Assembly: GCA_002794785.1 (NCBI GenBank)
Contig: NBBA01000006.1
Coordinates: 1,364,001 to 1,428,000, forward strand
DNA: 64,000 nucleotides
Reading direction: 5' to 3'
Origin: Coniferiporia sulphurascens
Lineage: Eukaryota > Basidiomycota > Agaricomycetes > Hymenochaetales > Hymenochaetaceae
In this document: in pieces, positions 11,898 to 21,735 of the stretch
Layout: each line of letters starts with the position of its first letter
How positions within the stretch are numbered: position 1 is the first letter of the stretch
Position numbers and translations under genes: made by a program
The notes under the pieces: generated by a model
What the model was told of the DNA's origin: nothing
Seen by the model: only the letters and a program-made list of their open reading frames with translations
Databases searched by the model: none

Positions 11898-13920
11898 CTC
11901 GCATGACTCCATGGAACGGGGAGACTCGAGGTTGGAAGGAACAAGGCTTTTGCAGGACGACGATCAAAGAGTGTCATTTGAAACAGGCCCGGATGGTAGA
12001 ATGTGATCAAGTCCCGGCCTAGAGCTTCCCATACTTTGAACACAAAGCCTGAATACAAATTTGCATGTATATCTTAGTAAGGCCAGAAAGTTAACAGAGA
12101 TTCATGAAGGTGTAGCAGTACACACAATAAAAAGGTCATAATATATGGATTACAAGTCACAACATCACCACGCATCCTCAACATATTGCCGTCAGTGATG
12201 CCATGTGATAGGACGGATGGAGGAGAACGCTGAGTCGCAAGGAAACATCGCCCGGATAATGTTCCATCGTGGGTCCGCGATATCCATGAACCTTCCTAGC
12301 TTAATGGAACACCGGGCTAGAGAGTACTATATCCACTCAATTTTCCTCTCCCGACACTACGAATACGAATACCAATGTTAATGCGTCGGAGGTGCGTTAA
12401 GCGTGCGTTTCGAAATCAACATCGTGAAGGTATGCCGAGTTCTGCTACGCTTATATTCTTGCATTTTTCAACCAAGCGTGTACCTCTGACCCTGAATAAA
12501 GTAAGGTAACCTATCTGAATGAGAAACGAGCAAGGAAAAGCAAAATCACCTGTAAAATCCTTAAAATGGAGATCTGCCAAAAACGGTTAGCAGAACATAA
12601 AATGCAAAATATTATACATGGACAGCTTGATTCTACCTGATTTCATCACAGCACAAAGTAGCAGTCAAAAATAATCATTGCAATTGAAGAGGAAATAGTA
12701 GAGAAGGCAAATGAAAGATGAGGACCATCGAAGATCATGTTCCCGTTTAGGAGATGCAATTTTGTCATCGCGTCTGATTCGCGTAGCTTCTCCTTCCTCC
12801 TTTGGTAATCACTAGTTTAAAACTTCGTGGGAACAGCCCGTCCAATTGAGTGGTGCAGGCTCGATTTCACCGGATTTTTCCTTTCAGCCATCTCTCTCTC
12901 AAATGTGCCCAGTTTCCTCCTAGACTTTTACTGAACTGTGGGAATTGGCTTGTCTATCTCCAGTGTCCCAATGACCGGTGCTTGACTACAAAGGACTTGG
13001 CAAAACAAGGCCTCTACCGGCAGTTGCCGCTATCTGTAGCTTTGTCGCTTGCTACGCTACCGTGTACTACATGGGCTTGTATCTCGTCCGTTCAAGTTTA
13101 TGGGATCTTAAGCCGCTCTTCTTGACGCCTTTGCACGCAGCTAAGAATGCTGTTACGGAAACACCAACGTCTAGATGCGGGGGTAAGTACGACTTCTGCT
13201 GGACACCCTAAGCTAATTGGGCCGTCTCTGCTTCCGTATAACGTATGTCGGAAGGGAGCTCGAAGCTCAACTATCATCTCCTTCCTTATGACACAGAATC
13301 TGTTGAACGAACATCAGGTAGTGCCACTTAGACTTGTAAAAATGTGAGTTGACATCGTTTCAAGTTTTGCGATTGGATGGCTAGTGACACACTCAGGCCC
13401 ATGTCACTTCTCTCTCCAGCCAATGTCGCTACTGTACCCCTCTTTTTCTTTCTCGTTCGCGCTTGCAAACCATACACAAGTCAATGGTCGCGGCAAAATC
13501 TCGGACCAGAATCTCAATCTTAGAAACCTCCCTGCGAAGCGACGAGTACAAGCTACCGTACTAGGAGTCAACGTTCCCCAACTGAGTAATTACAGTAACA
13601 AGACAGCTTCTCAAATCCGCGCGCAACCCAGGATGCGTCAGCCAAGATTCAGTCTTATGGCTTCCACAACTCCGAAACAGCTTGCGAATGATCTTCTTGG
13701 ACCATCGGGCATCAATCTGCTGGACGCTTCATTACAGTATAAGAGACTCTGCTTGACTTTGGAACGCCGCATGCGTACTGTAACGGATCAACTTTCAGAT
13801 TCAAATTGGATTACTCAAACAGAATACTGCTTTCGTACGGCCTTCCTCCAAATGTGTACGATCTTAGCTGTGACACTATGCACACAGTACAAACTTTCTT
13901 AATCTGATGTATCACATGAA
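11898..13920. other. intergenic; one unassigned open stretch
   Basis: 2 kb between transporter copy 2 and the first GST. On the plus strand, 12978-13211 can encode a short peptide with one hydrophobic segment (AVAAICSFVACYATVYYMGLY), and 13384-13902 is open for 172 codons. I recognise neither, and no splice plan joins them convincingly. A small unrecognised gene or a decayed one is possible. Confidence 0.4.
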
Positions 13921-14778
13921 CTACTTCTTTGGCGTCGTTATCAGGGTCGACGTCGGATCTGCAAGAATGGACTGCCAGGACGGGCGTTCAGAGACGTCTG
14001 ACCACCAGCGGGCGACATTCGGCGTCGCATTTAGTCCTGTGAAACCGGCGTGCTCAATGAGAATACGACCGATCGGCAGATGGAAGAGGTCTACAAGTGT
14101 GATCTCCTGTAGATCACATATAAATGAGCTCGTGTCACGAGCGAGACCGCTCCTGAGTACGTACGTCACCCGCAAGGTATCTCTGCTTGCTAAGGATGAC
14201 TTCGTACACTTTAAGGTTTTCCTCAAATGTTTTCATATACTCCGCCGCGCGCTTCTTATCACATTGTGCGCCTCGCATCCTACAGTATGAGTTTGTGGTA
14301 ATGAGTGGCAGGTGCAATCGCCTTTCGTAATAGAAAGGCTTACGGCTTTCCGAACTTTTCCGCAATATAGCTCATCGCAGGCGCGTGGAAGTTACTCTGC
14401 TCCACGGACGCTGCCTGTTCGAATAGTCCGAGCTTCTTTAGATCTCCCACGGGAATGAGTCCGCTATCCGGTCCATACTTTGCGACGATATAGCGTGCGA
14501 CCGCACGACTCTCATACAGTAGAAAACCGTCCTCCTCTTCCTGTATGCGGCAACATCGAAAGCAGAAATCAGCACATGTGTATGTCAACTGTGTATATGC
14601 GCACGAGGACAGGGACCTGAGCAAAGGGCTGTCTGGAGAGGTGTTCTTCCGATGTGTACTCCGGGTTGCCGTCGCCCCCAACAGGCACAATTTCGTAAGG
14701 CATTCCCAGCTCGTTCAGTGTAACGAGAACGACCTGCGTAAACGGGGAAAGAGACCTTCCATATATCTTGAGGACCAT
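13921..14778 (-). CDS. glutathione S-transferase, phi-like, tandem copy 1
   Basis: Predicted 223-residue cytosolic glutathione transferase. Four exons with exact phase: 14605-14778, 14344-14540, 14165-14279 and 13921-14106; introns are 64, 64 and 58 nt. The N-terminal thioredoxin-like domain starts MVLKIYGRSLSPFTQ, includes the cis-proline region QVPVL at about residues 54-58 and the glutathione-contact ESR (FLLYESRAVARYI). The helical C-terminal domain ends with YLAGDEITLVDLFHLPIG, a GST N-capping/hydrophobic staple region. The sequence resembles plant phi GSTs and their fungal relatives. The likely catalytic residue is a Ser in the SLSP segment (family inference). A TATA box lies 51 nt upstream. 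The reading frame is open far upstream of 14778, but the family start and TATA favour this ATG. Its sister is at 17197-18048. Confidence 0.92.
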
Positions 14779-14828
14779 GTCGAGATAATGTGTTCTGTAG
14801 GATGAAAGGTGTGCTCTGTCCGGGCAGA

Positions 14829-14836
14829 GTTTTATA
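14829..14836 (-). promoter_or_regulatory. TATA box of GST copy 1
   Basis: On the minus strand TATAAAAC lies about 51 nt before the start codon at 14778. GST copy 2 has the same octamer at a similar place, as expected for duplicated promoters. Confidence 0.55.
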
Positions 14837-17196
14837 CTGGCTCGAGTAGCCAAAATTAGCTGAAATGCAGATGCATGCGTCAGCATTGCCTGGATGCTTG
14901 GTGCTTGGTAAGTAGTTAACGCCATTTGAATAGGAATACCAACCCTAGCTGACTCAAATACTACACCAGGATAGGGACTCTTCTGGCCGATCTGTTTAAT
15001 CTTGGGAAGTTCGACGGGTATGGCTACGTACAAATGAGTTATGAAAAACCTGATTTGAACACTACTAAAGGTAGCAAAAATGGTGTGGACTTTAACTGTG
15101 CCCCTATACATACCAATCGAGTGCGGATAGGAAGGAATGTCGGTAGCAAGCAGAAGGAACGCTTAATGGAGGCCTGACTGTGGTTGTAACATCGATTCCT
15201 TCTAGGAGCGTAAATCACAGTGACCAATTGCTGACACGCGGTAGCTTATCCGGTGCTTTGTAATGTTGGTGAAGAGACGCCCAAGCAGAAGCAGGAGGAG
15301 CCTTCTTCATATATTCGACTAAGGACAAACGAAGAAGGGTCTCCTTACAACTAAGCTTTTTGTCCATCGAGCAAAGTCAGAACTCTATTTTGGACGCGAT
15401 AGAATGCGAACAAGTCGCATCGATGGTGCATCTGCTGACTGGCAAAGTCGGCCTCCCTCATTTTCGTGCTTGCGGTTCGGACTATGGCTTCCACAAAAGT
15501 ATTTTCAGCTTCTACTCGAGCCATTGGCTACAATGAGATCGCATTCGAAAAGAGGGCTCGAGGTGCGTACAGGCTATGGGAAGTGGAGGACGTATGTCGC
15601 AACTTTGTGCAAGTATACAGCTGAACTGGCCAAATAGGCCCCTCACGCACCCTGTGGATAATGCCTCCTCCATGACACCCCCACTTCACGTTGCAGCATA
15701 TGGAGCACGGCATGGTGATGTTAGCAGCGTAAAGGTGCTATTAAATATAAAATCATGTGATTAGTCATGTGATTAAGAGCAACTGGACATCCAGTCGCTA
15801 TAAATAGCAATGGTGTCATTATGACATAATATGGCGTGATCATATCACGTTACTCACTCCCGGCTAAAGAGCCACAGCAAAACTAATAAGGATAAACTTA
15901 AAGGATTAGTTAATAAGTTACCACAGTACTAGTATAAAAGAGTGGCCAGTGAGCCTACAAGAAATATCATCGAATATCCTTTCCCCCACTGCGTGATAAT
16001 ACACCGCTACTCTCAACTACAACCCACTCAACTTCTAAAAGGTGCCATGTTTTATTGTTCACGTCTCGAGTTCGGCGCATCATCCAAGAACACCCTACTA
16101 TCACTGCTACAGCTTGCCATGCAAGACTCAGTCCATAAATACCGAAGTCCAAACTGTGATCAACTGCGGCCGCCCCAAACCGGAATAAGCCACGAGCTGG
16201 TACGGCAGCGTAGCGAATTCTGTTTCCATTAAAGTATCGCACTCGGACATCGAACAGGTCGCACCGATTTTCTGTAGATGTAATGTGACTACACGAAAAA
16301 TTGATCGCACTTAAAAGTTTACAGGTTAGACGAATGTGTCAGTGTTCGCAGGACGCTTAATAAGGTTACAAATGTCGACGTAATCTCCGCCACGAAGGCA
16401 ACGATTGAGAACCCACGCCATACGGCGACTCGCTCTCAGGTTCAACCTGAATGCGTGCATTATACATTAATTTGGCTCGTGCACTACACTGGTATGACTT
16501 TACTTCACTGGGCAGTTTCCGGAAGCGCTTTTCATTCGTCGCGGAGAAAAGATCGTCGATGGCCAAGGCTTGGATGAACAGACTTTAAAATGGTATTAAT
16601 TACGGCCACGAGCCGGATTGAAGAAGGCCCGACATCTCCCTGAATGCACAGCATATACTGCATCATGTTGCCGTCCTCAGCGTCTAGGCTCCCGTCCCCT
16701 CTGCATTGAACCTAACTCGCTGAATTGCAGTTTTACGACCCCATATGAACTCGCCGAACTTTTGCATTCATAAGTGCTGACTTCCTCGCCACACTTTATA
16801 TGCGTCCCGCAGCAGAAAATACGTCTTAGGTCCGCAGGAGGAAATCCACAACGAATGCACTCTTATTGCCCAGACTCGCGTTCTGGATGACGGGAATACT
16901 ACTTTCCAATCCATGTACTCTGGGTCGCAGTCCGGAACGTCATTTCCTGAGGCGAATAAAAGTTCACTAATTAGATTTCTTCAAGAACGACTCGGAACAA
17001 GTACACGATCCATCGAACGATCCCAACATGCACTTGTCGAGGTTGCTACCTACAAGTTTAATTGTGTACGTTTAATTGTGTACTTTGACAAGACCGTGTC
17101 CATCACACCGGTCTACACTTCAAAATTTGCCTTGGTGGCTTCCAACCCCGTTTACGGTATTGTGTCTACTACCTGTGCCGCTTTGACGCCCATCCT
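14837..17196. other. spacer between the two GST genes, nothing recognised
   Basis: 2.4 kb. AT-rich around 15740-15940, including the plus-strand sequence TATAAAAG at about 15933 with no recognisable gene after it. No third GST fragment was found in either strand. Confidence 0.5.
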
Positions 17197-18048
17197 TCAC
17201 TTCTTTGTTTTTGGAAGAGCTGCAGCAGGGTCTGTTACGATGGATTGCCAAGATGAACGGCTAGAGATGTCTGTCCACCAGCGTGCGACGTTCGGTGTTG
17301 CTTTCAAGCCAGCGAAATCCGTGCACTCGGTGAGGACGCGGCCCATCGGCAAGTGGGTGAGGTCTGCAAGGGTAATTTCCTGGGGTTCTCGTATAAGACG
17401 ACCTTCGTACACAAGCAAAGCTGGAAGTCGATACGTACATCACCAGCAAGGTATTTCTGCTTGCCAAGAATGACTTCGTACACCTTGAGAACCTTCTCAA
17501 GCTTCTCTGCATGTTCCGCCGCGCGTTCTTCGTCGCACTGGCCACCATACACTCTGTAATTCAAGCGCAAAGTACATCCATTGTCAGCCCCAGGGAGACA
17601 ACTGACTTATAAAAAGGCCTACGGTTTATAAACTTTCTCCAATAGGAAGCCCTCCAGAGGAGGATAGAAGTTGCTCTTTTCTACGGATGCGGCTTGCTCG
17701 AAGAGTCCAAGCTTCTTAAGGTCGCCCGTGGGGATCAGTCCGCTGTTTGGTCCGAATTTTGCAACGACGTAGCGAGCGATCGCGCGGCTTTCATACAGCG
17801 TAAAGCCGTCCCCTTCCTCCTGCGCGCGTTGATAACGGAGACGATGGTCAACACAAACATCATTCGTGCATGTATGTACGTACGAGAACGGGGACCTTGC
17901 CGAAGGGCTGTCTGGCAAGATGTTCCGGAGTCTTGAACACCTCATTATCAATGGGCACATATTCGAAGGGTACACCAAGCTCTTTCAGCGTAACGGTGAC
18001 GATTTGCACAAATGGAGAAGAGGGACGGCCGTAAATCTTGAGAGTCAT
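17197..18048 (-). CDS. glutathione S-transferase, phi-like, tandem copy 2
   Basis: Predicted 219-residue glutathione transferase, closely related to copy 1. Exons are 17884-18048, 17623-17819, 17439-17553 and 17197-17379. The second and third exons have exactly the lengths of copy 1 (197 and 115 nt), and all three introns (64, 69 and 59 nt) sit at the same codon positions. The N-terminus is MTLKIYGRPSSPFVQ, followed by EHLARQPFGKVPVL and the glutathione-contact segment TLYESRAIARYV; the C-terminal half carries YLAGD joined to EITLADLTHLPMG. Probable role is conjugation of glutathione to electrophiles or peroxide reduction (family knowledge; substrate not visible). A TATA box lies about 76 nt upstream. 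Confidence 0.92.
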
Positions 18049-18123
18049 GTCGAAGGAATACGTCTGGCTTAGAGTTTGGTCACTGTACTGGTGAGTTGGT
18101 GAATCTCCTCTCGCTGGGGTTGG

Positions 18124-18131
18124 GTTTTATA
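18124..18131 (-). promoter_or_regulatory. TATA box of GST copy 2
   Basis: Minus-strand TATAAAAC about 76 nt before the start codon at 18048; identical octamer to that of GST copy 1. Confidence 0.55.
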
Positions 18132-18630
18132 CCTGCGCGAGCAGCTTACTATATCAGATGGGAAACAAATGCCTGCGGGCTGCGGCAACATCATTCATTT
18201 CTTACGCTTACCAACAGTGTAGTTACTCCTTGGAAATAAGAGCTCAGACTGGCTGACTCAAGGCATAAAGCTCAGGCAACAAGAAGCTTGCAGGATCGAT
18301 AGCCGACATACCATTTGTCATGACCTTCCTTATATTGGTTATATCCTCACACAGGATTAATCCAGAACAAAGAGCCCACGTAACGATGGCCAGTTACGTA
18401 AACATCTGATGACGTGCTCGAGCTTGTATGACGTCACTCGCATTTGTCAAGGTCTTGTCGTCTCACTTTCGTGCGTGAAAACGTAAGCGTAATTAGTAAA
18501 TAAATGCCTTTCGAGACCCTCCGATTACACATGCCATATGCTAGGATGTGTGCCGCAGCTGGAGATGAGCTGCGATTCATAATGCATCAAAAAAATAAAT
18601 GTACATGGAACTCACGGCGCCGTGCTTCTT
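18132..18630. other. intergenic upstream of GST copy 2, nothing recognised
   Basis: About 500 bp up to the outer arm of the foldback structure. It presumably contains the upstream control region of GST copy 2, but I recognise no specific site. Confidence 0.5.
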
Positions 18631-18907
18631 GCGTCTGCATATAGTGAGTAGAGGCAACGCCCGCAAATATTTTGGGACAGATTTGCATGCTGACAAACGA
18701 CGGTCGCCTTCCTCATTTAGTAATTTGGGTGGCAACAATTTCAGCCAGCCGTGCTCAATGAACTTTTGTACATATCACAACAGCCAAAATATGAAATTTT
18801 ATAAGTTATTAAATAAAAATATCTGTGGTATAAAGCTGCTTAGATTTGAGTGTCCCATTGAAATTCTAGCCTCTCAAGCCACAGAGAACTGTTAATGTGT
18901 CGCACTT

Positions 18908-18928
18908 GTCACTGTGTGACACAGTGAC
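18908..18928. repeat. 21-nt perfect palindrome
   Basis: GTCACTGTGT, a central G, then ACACAGTGAC. The symmetry continues imperfectly outward from 18899 to 18937 (GTCGC outside left, GCGAC outside right). Confidence 0.85.
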
Positions 18929-18964
18929 AAACGCGACTCTCAGAGGTTGCATTCATACAGAAAA

Positions 18965-19238
18965 TACAGAAAGAAGTTTTGAGCTCAGTTCTCGTACGTT
19001 TGGCGTGATATAAAGTGCAAAGTGATCGTATAAGATGGGGCTAGGGTGTCTACGAGCCGGATTTTTCGATTTCGGCCTGGAAGTAGCGAAAGCAGCCCTC
19101 ATGAAAGTTGTTTTCGCTACTTCCAGGCCAAAATCGAAAAATCCGGCTCGTAGACACCCTAGCCCCATCTTATACGATCACTTTGCACTTTATATCACGC
19201 CAAACGTACGAGAACTGAGCTCAAAACTTCTTTCTGTA
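18965..19238. repeat. near-perfect hairpin, two 127-nt arms with a 20-nt loop
   Basis: The left arm 18965-19091 and right arm 19112-19238 are reverse complements with a single mismatch by my reading (the C in TTTCGGCC opposite TTTTGGCC). The loop is 19092-19111. Because both arms are almost identical, the same short open frame appears on both strands; I do not regard it as a gene. Transcribed from either side, it would fold into a long double-stranded RNA. Confidence 0.93.
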
Positions 19239-19365
19239 AATTTCTCCTTGCTCTCAAGTGGCAAAACTTCTATATACGGTAACAGTATAAACAAGTACAA
19301 CGTTCGACTTTTTTGGCAGGCGTTGCCTCTACTCACATATAGACAAGCTTCTTCACACATCCACA

Positions 19366-19520
19366 TGATGAAATATACTTAGTCCCCAATAAAAAATATA
19401 GGATTCCTTTATTAAAAACTACCCGATGAAATATACTAGATACTTGTCAGATACAAAAACATAAATGAGTGCCTAGTCAACTCACCTCAGTCCCCAAATA
19501 AAAAATATAGGACTGAGGTG
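19366..19520. repeat. short direct repeats and an 11-nt inverted repeat pair
   Basis: The block GATGAAATATACT occurs at about 19369 and 19425, and AGTCCCC followed by AATAAAAAATATAGGA occurs at about 19381 and 19489. Around the second block, CACCTCAGTCC (19483-19493) is inverted as GGACTGAGGTG (19510-19520). This looks like debris from repeated insertion or slippage next to the foldback element. Confidence 0.7.
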
Positions 19521-20609
19521 CAAATGAACTACATTACTAATAGCTTACTAAACGCCTTCAAGCTGCACTTTCCCAACACCACACACTTTGCTAAGCTGTA
19601 CAGCGGGAGTTCGTTTTTGGCTTTGTCTTAAAATCTACGCATGTTGTGGTAGATGATGAGGTGCAGTGGTGAAGTTCAGGCAAGGTGGGTTATCAGCGTA
19701 AACCAATGTATTTCTAGGGCGAGACCAGCTCCCTTATATACACATTCCGTGGGCTAGTACTACTATAACTATCTAGCTCCTATATCGTATGGCGTTATCA
19801 TTGCATTATCGTTCACTTAGTAAGGTGGTTGTTCATATGACCACATACTATATTTATATCGTTCATTATATTTATTTAATACTTTGAAAACAGTGAGCGA
19901 GGGTGTAGAAGATTTTAGTACTGGCGTATCCGGGTCAGAGCGTAAATATCTCGGAGGTTCCGAGAAGATTAAAGGAATGTCGGTCCATAACACGTCCTGG
20001 ATTCAATATTCGACCTGACAATATTAATGCAGATGTGCGCAGCCTGCACAGCCTGCACGGCCATGCCAGCAGTCCTTGAGTTGTAAAGCACTACTTGATG
20101 GATGTTCCAAATGCCTCAAGAAAGTCCACGGAGAAGGTTGTATTGCTCTGAACAGTCTCAGATCAGTTGCAGTTCCTGGCTTCCTTGACTTGCATTTAAG
20201 GCTATATGCGGCTCGTGTATAGTTCACATCAGATAAAGAGGAAGAGGACGAGTTGAGAAGACGATGCTGAAGGTCCTCCGCGTCTATGCTGCCAATATTT
20301 AATTACGACTCGGAGTCACGAGAATGCGGCATTAAAGAATTAGAAGACCTGCCGAAGACATGCAATACTTGATATCTATATGTATGTACAGTACCGGCAA
20401 TTTAGGAGACGAGGCTCAAGCAAGTACTGTACGGGTAGGCTTTTATTTAGATAGAAGTACTTGTTGGGTTGAGGCAAGCCTGAAGCACCGCCAGGACTGG
20501 ACGAGATGTCCAAAGCAGCTTGTCAATTCGCTTCCAGGAAAGAAGAGTTGGCCGGTCCCCGAAAGGGTCACACGGTTGACATAAGATGGAGCTAGGCGGA
20601 CACTACATG
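19521..20609. other. AT-rich intergenic, nothing recognised
   Basis: About 1.1 kb between the foldback region and the second TIR element. No gene features seen. Confidence 0.5.
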
Positions 20610-21245
20610 TACTATCGTGTGATCCCTCTTACAAAATTCGCATTTTCTGAGCTTCCACACAACTGAACTGCCTTCGGAAAAGTTCGTGTATGCCCTAGTA
20701 AGCTGTGTTACAGTGACTGTGAAATTTTCGTTGTAAAAGATTGCCTTGGTGTGAAGCCATTGTCAAAATACATGTTTTTTCGGTCTGTAGAATTCTTTTG
20801 GGACCACCGGCTTGCACAACATGTGTATATTGTCATAAACTTATTTTTTGGATACCAGGTCATGTTATTGTGCTATTCAGAGAGGAATAGCTTATTGTGG
20901 TGCATAGAAAGAGAGAGATTTATCTTAGGGGTGACAAAAGGTGACAGATACACCCGGCATTTTATTCCATTTAAAACTCCTCTAGCGCCTGGTGCTGAGC
21001 TTCTGCCTGATGCCGAGTGTCCATCAGTTGGAGTGTTAACATTTTTCATGACAGAGCGTGACCAAAGTCTTGTAAGAGGGCACCTTCATTCTGAGAGATT
21101 CTGCTTATCAAAAACTATCCGGAAAATCGCCGGAAATAGATATTTCATGTACATTAAATTTGTAAAGAAAGAGGGGAACCCATAAGACGTCGAGTGCCGC
21201 AGGGGAAAAATACAAGAATTTTGTAAGAGGGGTCACACGATAGTA
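20610..21245. mobile_element. non-autonomous TIR element, copy 2 (MITE-like, 636 bp)
   Basis: The left end TACTATCGTGTGATCCC continues as TCTTACAAAATTC; the right end (21216-21245) is its inverse with about one mismatch in 30. It is related to the copy at 3914-4553: the same terminal pattern TACTRTCGYGTGACCCCTCTT, nearly the same length, and shared interior blocks such as GGTGACAAA and CCATTTAAAACTCC. An internal stretch at 20751-21185 is open for 144 codons but looks like no transposase, so I treat the element as non-autonomous. Confidence 0.75.
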
Positions 21246-21735
21246 CTTGGCAGTTTGAAGCACTTAAAGGGCTCGAAAACTGAGCAGAGATCAAGTAAGC
21301 GGACATCGCACCCGCATGACATCATGTTTGTCAGCTTGTTCTGTGCGGGGCAGGGGCTTATGTGCGTACGTAATCAAAATGCGGGGATGCTCTTCGGAAC
21401 TTCCCGTCTACGACGAAACGTCGGTTCGAAGCAGCAGCGACGGGCTCAAAGGAAAACGACAACTTGAACGTCCTGCACGAATGGATATGTGCGCCGAATT
21501 CATCGATGGTTTATCTATCACCAGCAAGAACAACGAAATCAGCAGACTCGGGCGCGGTACCGGTTTTGCTTCCGGTTAGTGATGACAAGACCAAGATCGA
21601 ATCTCAGCGCTGACGGCGCCACTATATGCAGTCCGCTCAGATACGGGCATTTGATTGTCCACTCACAACTCACCTTTCTCCACTCTCCCCGCCTCCCTCC
21701 CCGCGCCCTGCCCGACTCAAGCGCGCCTTACGAGC
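21246..21735. other. upstream region of the carnitine acetyltransferase gene
   Basis: About 490 bp. A C-rich, pyrimidine-rich stretch runs from about 21660 to 21720 just before the start codon, as often seen in fungal promoters and 5' leaders. No TATA box seen. Confidence 0.4.

Larger units (their letters stand above)
18631..19350. mobile_element. foldback-like element: outer inverted repeats enclosing a long hairpin
   Basis: Outer arms share GAGTAGAGGCAACGCC at 18646-18661 and its inverse at 19319-19334, with weaker matching around them (CATATAG/CTATATG, and AAGC near the outer side). Between them sit a 21-nt palindrome (18908-18928) and a 127-nt-arm hairpin (18965-19238). The interior has no protein-coding gene. 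This nested layout is like foldback transposons, but I see no certain target duplication, so the outer limits are approximate. Confidence 0.5.

Noticed and set aside
14605..15111. GST copy 1 frame is open for about 111 codons upstream of the chosen start, suggesting an N-terminal extension.
   Set aside because: The extension has no targeting-signal look, copy 2 has none, and a TATA box lies inside it 51 nt before the family start.
18953..19382. Two short frames on opposite strands encoding the same first 20 or so residues.
   Set aside because: They are the direct result of the hairpin's two identical arms, not genes.
20751..21185. 144-codon open frame in TIR copy 2, possible transposase.
   Set aside because: No catalytic-residue pattern, no DNA-binding motif, and copy 1 has no equivalent frame.
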